Positions 6,297-10,669 of a DNA stretch of 10,669 nucleotides are shown here, piece by piece. The notes below the pieces were generated by a model. That model ran no database searches. It was not told where the DNA came from and saw only the letters and a list, made by a program, of their open reading frames with translations. The translations under genes and the position numbers were made by a program. Position 1 is the first letter of the stretch. Each line of letters starts with the position of its first letter. This DNA is from Bacillota bacterium (GTDB taxonomy: Bacteria; Bacillota_I; Bacilli_A; RFN20; CAG-826), in the NCBI GenBank assembly GCA_030831415.1, contig JAURLC010000035.1, forward strand, positions 1 through 10,669. The letters are read 5' to 3'.

Positions 6297-6653
6297 TATC
6301 TTCATTATATCGTGTTCTGTACTCTGCTCGTCTTAGTTTCTTGTGAAACGTATCTGATTCGTCCCTTGCCTACCACTTTACTTTTCAATGATATTCAAAT
6401 TGGGTATTTTCGATATCGTGAGTGTCGATTTGCTGACGAAGTTCAACCATGGATTGATACATATAAAGAACGCTTTATGTATTATAAATGGAGTGATTTG
6501 ACCAATGAACCATTTCCCTCGCCTACCTTGCTGATTCAAGCAGAAGAAATAATATGTTTATATTCTGGCGTCAATGAAATAAAAAGTGCGTTTCTATCGC
6601 ATCCATTTTTCCAATTTAATAATGGTTATTTGCCATTAAAATTGATAAAATAG
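6276..6653 (+). CDS. Predicted lipoprotein, 125 residues, function unknown
   Basis: The N-terminus is a type II signal peptide: basic start (MLKRF), hydrophobic core (11-21) and lipobox LVSC with the acylated Cys at residue 23. After processing, a polar domain of about 100 residues would be anchored outside the membrane; it has several aromatic residues and two further Cys (C36 and C95 by my count) that might pair. I do not recognise the family. AAAAGG at 6264-6269 lies 6 nt before the ATG, which supports this start and therefore a real overlap with the divergent membrane-protein gene. Five bases separate its TAG from the pcrA ATG, so it probably shares a transcript with pcrA and ligA, though its role need not be related. 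Confidence 0.72.
   Translation: MLKRFIHYLHYIVFCTLLVLVSCETYLIRPLPTTLLFNDIQIGYFRYRECRFADEVQPWIDTYKERFMYYKWSDLTNEPFPSPTLLIQAEEIICLYSGVNEIKSAFLSHPFFQFNNGYLPLKLIK
6304..6309 (-). promoter_or_regulatory. Possible -10 box (TATAAT) for the - strand membrane-protein cluster
   Basis: On the - strand a perfect TATAAT is followed by 7 nt and the ATG at 6296, which would make the mRNA leaderless. No convincing -35 hexamer is seen at 16-18 nt. The box lies inside the divergent lipoprotein coding sequence, and any promoter for these three genes has to be there because there is no intergenic space. Confidence 0.3.
6646..6651 (+). promoter_or_regulatory. Possible -10 box (TAAAAT) for leaderless pcrA transcription
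   Basis: TAAAAT is followed by 7 nt and the pcrA ATG (6659). GAGAGG at 6653-6658 directly touches the ATG, leaving no spacing for an ordinary Shine-Dalgarno interaction. The best -35 at 17 nt is TGGTTA (3 of 6), which is weak. The box overlaps the lipoprotein stop codon. Confidence 0.28.
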
Positions 6654-6658
6654 AGAGG

Positions 6659-8818
6659 ATGAAATCGTATTTAGATCAATTAAATGAACGACAAAAAGAT
6701 GCGGTAACGACTGCTTATCAGCATGTACGAATCATTGCCGGTGCAGGTAGTGGTAAGACGCGGGTATTAACGTATCGTATTGCCTATTTGATGGAAGAAC
6801 TTCACGTCTCACCCGATCGAATCTTAGCGATTACGTTTACGAATAAAGTTGCGAAAGAAATGCTTGAACGTGCAGAACAATTAGTTCCTCATGTCAAAGG
6901 GCATTTGCGTATCATGACTTATCATAGTTTTGCAGCACGGTTTTTACGACGTGAAATTGGTATTTTAAAATACCCTTTAAGTTTCACCATTATTGATGAA
7001 GATGATCAAGAAAAGTTAATTAAGACCATCGGGCTAGAGTTGGATATCCGTAAAAGTGATCCGCTCAATAAAAAGGCATTATCGTACATTCGTCAAATGA
7101 AAACCAAAGGCTTGTACCCAGAAGATATTTCGATCGTTCATGAACGATTTCCCCAAGAAAAGATGTGTTTGACCTATTATGAAAAATACCAAGAAAAGCT
7201 CCATCGCAATGCCAATGTTGATTTTGATGATTTGCTCATGATGACCTTAAAAATTTTAAAAGATTATCCTGCAATACGAGAAAAATGGCAGTCTCGATTT
7301 GATCATATTCTTATTGATGAATTTCAAGACACGAATGACGTTCAATATGAACTCGTATCATACTTGCTTCGACCTTCTGCGTGTCTCTATGTTGTGGGTG
7401 ATCCAGATCAAACCATTTATACGTGGCGGGGGGCTAACCAAGATATCATCTTAAGTTTAGATAAACAATTTGAAATTGAAACGGTCATTCTTGATCAGAA
7501 TTATCGTTCGACCAAGACAATTCTTGATGTAGCTAACAAACTTATCGACTGTAACAAGCATCGTGTTAAAAAAGATTTATTTTCTACCCTTGGTGATGGC
7601 GAACCTATTCGTATTAAAAAACTCTTATCACAGGATGAGGAAGCGAGCGACATCGTCCAAGATATGTTATCCCGTCATCATCGAGGTAAAACCTATAAAC
7701 AAATGGCCGTCTTGTATCGAGCCAACTATTTAACGTTACCCTTAGAAAAAATGTTAAATCGTTATTCAATTCCGTATCGTATTTTTGGTGGCATGCGCTT
7801 TTATCAACGTCAAGAAATCAAAGATGTTCTAGCCTATTTTCGCTTACTTGTAAATCCATTGGATGATGTGGCATTTGAACGCATTGTCAATGTTCCGCGT
7901 CGTGGCGTTGGAGATAAAGCGTGGGATAGTATCAAAGCATACGCAGCAGAAAAACAACTTGCGATTTTACCTGCCCTTTTGGATAAAGGAAAAACACTAG
8001 GGTTAAAAGGCAAAGTAGAAGATGCGATACAGTCACTTGTATCGACCATTGAAGCAACCCGTGTCAAATTAAAGGATCAATTAGAGATTTATTCTGAAGT
8101 TCTCCGTCAGTTTATTGATGATGTGGGTTATATGGCCTATTTAAAAGACTTAGATGAAGACGATCGTATTGATAACGTCCAAACGTTATTCCAAGATTTA
8201 GAACAATATCTTCATGAAAATCCTGAATCGGATTTTCAAACGTACATTGAAAATGTGGCCTTAACCTCCGCTCAAGATGAAATTGTGGATGCGGATTATG
8301 TATCGTTAATGACTGTCCACACTGCCAAAGGACTTGAATTTGATCATGTGTATGTCATGGCGCTTAATGAAGGGATTTTCCCTTCGATTCGCACGATGGA
8401 TGATGATGCTTACATGGGTGTAGAAGAAGAGCGTCGTTTGTGCTATGTTGCTTTTACGCGCGCCAAAAAAACCTTATCTTTATCCTGCTCAGGAGATTAT
8501 TCCTTTCAAATGGATGCGCGTTTGATTCCTTCGAGGTTTTTTAAAGAGGCAGGTCTAGAATTTCCGCGAACATCTCCTCTCCTTGATTCCTCTTCATCCC
8601 GTATGGGTCCCCGTCAACCGAGTGTCGCGTCCAGTTACCAAACGAATGCCCCAACCCAACAAACCTGGTCAATTGGTGATCGTCTTCATCACGAAGTGTT
8701 TGGATATGGTGATGTTCGTAAGGTGGTTGATCAAATGATTATTGAAGTGTATTTTGAGACGTTAGGATTAAAGAAATTGATGGGCAATCATCCTAAACTG
8801 AAAAAGGTGACGACATAG
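6659..8818 (+). CDS. pcrA: ATP-dependent 3'-5' DNA helicase PcrA (UvrD/Rep family, SF1A)
   Basis: PcrA unwinds DNA in nucleotide excision and mismatch repair, clears Rec proteins and interacts with RNA polymerase. All SF1 motifs are visible in the 719 residues: Q motif LNERQKDAV (8-16), Walker A AGAGSGKT (27-34), Ia ITFTNKVAKEM (58-68), Walker B LIDEFQD (218-224; D220, E221), III VGDPDQTIYTWRGA (246-259), IV DQNYRS (279-284), V VHTAKGLEF (553-561) and VI EEERRLCYVAFTRAK (589-603). The C-terminus ends in a small Tudor-like domain beginning WSIGDRLHHEVFGYGDV, the RNA-polymerase-binding element of PcrA, which favours PcrA over Rep. No other in-frame Met lies before the Q motif, so ATG 6659 is forced. 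One base separates the stop from ligA, the classic pcrA-ligA pair. Confidence 0.96.
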   Translation: MKSYLDQLNERQKDAVTTAYQHVRIIAGAGSGKTRVLTYRIAYLMEELHVSPDRILAITFTNKVAKEMLERAEQLVPHVKGHLRIMTYHSFAARFLRREIGILKYPLSFTIIDEDDQEKLIKTIGLELDIRKSDPLNKKALSYIRQMKTKGLYPEDISIVHERFPQEKMCLTYYEKYQEKLHRNANVDFDDLLMMTLKILKDYPAIREKWQSRFDHILIDEFQDTNDVQYELVSYLLRPSACLYVVGDPDQTIYTWRGANQDIILSLDKQFEIETVILDQNYRSTKTILDVANKLIDCNKHRVKKDLFSTLGDGEPIRIKKLLSQDEEASDIVQDMLSRHHRGKTYKQMAVLYRANYLTLPLEKMLNRYSIPYRIFGGMRFYQRQEIKDVLAYFRLLVNPLDDVAFERIVNVPRRGVGDKAWDSIKAYAAEKQLAILPALLDKGKTLGLKGKVEDAIQSLVSTIEATRVKLKDQLEIYSEVLRQFIDDVGYMAYLKDLDEDDRIDNVQTLFQDLEQYLHENPESDFQTYIENVALTSAQDEIVDADYVSLMTVHTAKGLEFDHVYVMALNEGIFPSIRTMDDDAYMGVEEERRLCYVAFTRAKKTLSLSCSGDYSFQMDARLIPSRFFKEAGLEFPRTSPLLDSSSSRMGPRQPSVASSYQTNAPTQQTWSIGDRLHHEVFGYGDVRKVVDQMIIEVYFETLGLKKLMGNHPKLKKVTT

Positions 8819-8819
8819 C

Positions 8820-9839
8820 ATGGGTACTTTTGAAAGAATTCAAGAATTACGGGAAATCTTAACACGATTCAATCATGAGTATTATGTACTCAGTGAACCA
8901 TCGGTTTCGGATGCAGTTTATGACAGTTACATGCAAGAACTCATGGATTTGGAACACCAACATCCTCAATTTGATGATCCGTATTCTCCTTCTAAACGGG
9001 TAGGGGGTAAGGTGATTGATACTTTTGAAAAAGTGACGCATCAACGCATGATGTTATCGCTTGCCAATGCATACAACCTAGCGGATTTAGAAGCCTTTGA
9101 TGGACGCGTAAAACAATGGTTATCGTTACCGGAAAACGGAATGGTTCACTACGTATGTGAATTAAAAATTGATGGATTAGCGATGTCCTTGCTATATGAA
9201 AAAGGTCGGTTGGTGATGGGAGCAACTCGGGGGGATGGTACTGTAGGAGAAAACGTCACCCATAATATTAAAACGATCAAATCTATCCCGCTGTCGGTTC
9301 CTTTCGAGTATCCATTTGAAGTACGTGGAGAAGTTTTTATGAGTCGAGCTGTTTTTGCATCTTTAAATGAAAAACGTGCAAAAGACAATGAACCGTTATT
9401 AGCTAATCCCCGTAATGCTGCAAGTGGAAGTATGCGGCAATTGGATTCTTCGATAACGGCTAGTCGACAACTGGATATGTTTTGTTATTCCTTATTGCCT
9501 GAAGGGGCAATGGGTGTAACGACCCATCAAGCGTCTTTAGAAAAATTAAAGCACCTTGGCTTTAAAGTCAACGATGCATACCAAGTCGTTGAAGGAATCG
9601 ATGCCGTTTGGAACTACATTGAAATGATGAAGGAAAAAAGACCTTCGCTAGCTTATGATATCGATGGCATTGTCATCAAAGTCGACACCCTCTCCTATCA
9701 TGACCGATTGGGATATACCGCAAAGACACCTCGTTGGGCCATTGCGTACAAATTTCCTCCGGATTTAGTTCCTACGATTCTTGAAGATGTCTTTTTTACT
9801 GTTGGCCGTACAGGTAAAGTTACCCCCAATGCCGTTTAA
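8820..9839 (+). CDS. ligA: NAD+-dependent DNA ligase LigA, N-terminal part ending at an in-frame TAA
   Basis: LigA seals nicks in Okazaki fragments and repair patches using NAD+. These 339 residues hold domain Ia (about 1-66, with VSDAVYD at 29-35), which binds NMN, and the full adenylation domain: HQRMMLSLANAY (74-85), CELKIDGLA (113-121) with catalytic K116, GATRGDGTVGE (134-144), VRGE (168-171), NPRNAASGS (196-204), DGIVIK (282-287) and the KFPP Lys K311. The frame then enters the OB-fold (FTVGRTGKVTPNAV) and stops at TAA 9837-9839, where relatives have a residue, usually Leu. Normal LigA is about 670 residues, so this product lacks OB-fold, zinc finger, HhH and BRCT domains and would at most self-adenylate. 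AAAGGTG (about 8804-8810) precedes the ATG. Coding resumes in the same frame after the stop. Confidence 0.92.
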   Translation: MGTFERIQELREILTRFNHEYYVLSEPSVSDAVYDSYMQELMDLEHQHPQFDDPYSPSKRVGGKVIDTFEKVTHQRMMLSLANAYNLADLEAFDGRVKQWLSLPENGMVHYVCELKIDGLAMSLLYEKGRLVMGATRGDGTVGENVTHNIKTIKSIPLSVPFEYPFEVRGEVFMSRAVFASLNEKRAKDNEPLLANPRNAASGSMRQLDSSITASRQLDMFCYSLLPEGAMGVTTHQASLEKLKHLGFKVNDAYQVVEGIDAVWNYIEMMKEKRPSLAYDIDGIVIKVDTLSYHDRLGYTAKTPRWAIAYKFPPDLVPTILEDVFFTVGRTGKVTPNAV

Positions 9840-10669
9840 ACGCCTGTGTATGTTGCCGGGTCAAAGATTGCTAGAGCCACGTTGCATAATGAAGATTTCC
9901 TTTTAAGTAAAGATTTATATCAAGGAGATGAAGTGTTCATTCGCAAGGCCGGTGATGTCATCCCTGAAGTGGTGAGTGTTCACGCCCAAAAAAGACCAAA
10001 AGATGCCAAAAAAATAGAGATGATTACGCAGTGTCCGGTGTGCCATTCCACTTTAATCAAAATTGATGCGATGCATTTTTGTGCTAATGAGCTATGTCCT
10101 GCGCGTCAACAAGAAGCGCTAATTCATTATGTTAGTAAAGACGCGATGGATATTGAAGGACTTGGTGAACGTATTATTCAAGATTGGACTGAACGAGGAT
10201 GGCTGACATCGTTTGGTGATCTGTATCGTATGTATCAACACCAGCAAGACGTCCTACAAACCGAAGGTTATGCTGAAAAATCTGTGGAACAGCTTTTTGC
10301 AGCGATTGAAAAAAGTAAGCAGCAAAGTTTGGAACGCTTATTGTTTGGGTTAGGGATTCCCGATGTAGGCGAAAAAACTGCCAAACAACTTGCTCGTCAT
10401 TTTGAAACCTTAGAAGCATTAATGGAAGCTAGTGAGGATATGCTTGTTTCATTAGAAGACATCGGTCCAAAAACAGCCCAATCCTTACATGCTTTCTTTC
10501 ATCATCCTAAAAACTTAAGCGTCATACAAGATTTGATCGCATTAGGTGTTAATGTTCGTTATTTAGGAAAAAAACCAACCTCCTCCTCCTTCTTTTCTGG
10601 AAAAACTGTTGTCATTACAGGATCGTTTGTCCAATTTAGTCGTCAAGCCTTAACCGCTTTGCTGGAAGA
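9840..10669 (+). pseudogene. ligA: LigA C-terminal part, in frame after the TAA, truncated by the window end
   Basis: Directly after TAA 9837-9839 the same frame continues without any further stop for 276 codons and reads as authentic LigA: the rest of the OB-fold (VAGSKIARATLHNED, then GDEVFIRKAGDVIPEV), a four-Cys zinc finger with Cys codons at 10032, 10041, 10080 and 10095 (C-x2-C-x12-C-x4-C), helix-hairpin-helix repeats (GLGERI, LFGLGIPDVGEKTAKQLA, LEDIGPKTAQ) and the start of BRCT (FFSGKTVVITGSF). About 50 residues remain beyond the window. No other decay is seen, so a single-base event or an error explains it best. An internal GTG at 9933 has AAGGAG 5 nt upstream and could start a separate C-terminal polypeptide, but a conserved coding segment explains those bases too. 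Confidence 0.85.

Noticed and set aside
9837..9839. Reassigned TAA codon as the explanation of the ligA stop
   Set aside because: TAA ends tsaD, asnS and other genes correctly in this window, so a genome-wide reassignment is not tenable; only local readthrough remains open.
1..10669. Mycoplasma-type code (TGA = Trp), CRISPR arrays, insertion sequences, tRNA or rRNA genes
   Set aside because: Trp is TGG and TGA is a stop at four or more gene ends; no repeat-spacer arrays, transposase frames or tRNA cloverleaf were seen on reading.

Overview
The window is a densely packed chromosomal housekeeping segment of an AT-rich, low-GC Gram-positive bacterium (Firmicutes/Bacilli type, possibly Erysipelotrichia or an early Mollicutes relative; this placement is inferred from gene content and protein style). 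TGG is used for Trp, and TGA and TAA both end genes (TGA ends tsaE, tsaB, rimI and a membrane gene; TAA ends tsaD and asnS). The standard bacterial code therefore applies, not the mycoplasma code.

Region 1 (3-4479, + strand) is one continuous run. It holds the 3' part of a DUF402 nucleotide phosphatase gene, then tsaE, tsaB, rimI and tsaD, which are the core of the tRNA t6A37 modification pathway plus the ribosomal-protein acetyltransferase that usually sits among them. These are followed by asnS (asparaginyl-tRNA synthetase) and a 57-residue single-pass membrane protein. Neighbours overlap by 1, 20, 4, 4 and 1 nt, with one 7-nt gap. The theme is translation and tRNA maturation.

Region 2 (4476-6305, - strand) holds three consecutive membrane-protein genes of unrecognised function: a large multi-pass protein, a 95-residue protein and a three-helix protein. 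They are transcribed towards asnS, and their last stop codon overlaps the stop codon of the 57-residue gene.

Region 3 (6276-10669, + strand) holds a small predicted lipoprotein, then pcrA (UvrD-family helicase) and ligA (NAD+-dependent DNA ligase), a DNA replication and repair pair. ligA is broken by an in-frame TAA at 9837-9839. The reading frame stays open and ligase-like after it, up to the window end inside the BRCT domain.

There is no intergenic stretch longer than 10 nt anywhere, so promoters and terminators must lie inside coding sequence. Several starts without a well-placed Shine-Dalgarno sequence instead have a TATAAT/TAAAAT box 6-7 nt before ATG, the layout expected for leaderless mRNAs. 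No RNA genes, mobile elements or CRISPR arrays were seen. Most of the window is ordinary core genome. The points worth a second look are the ligA nonsense codon, the possible leaderless starts, the overlapping convergent and divergent junctions, and the uncharacterised membrane-protein island.
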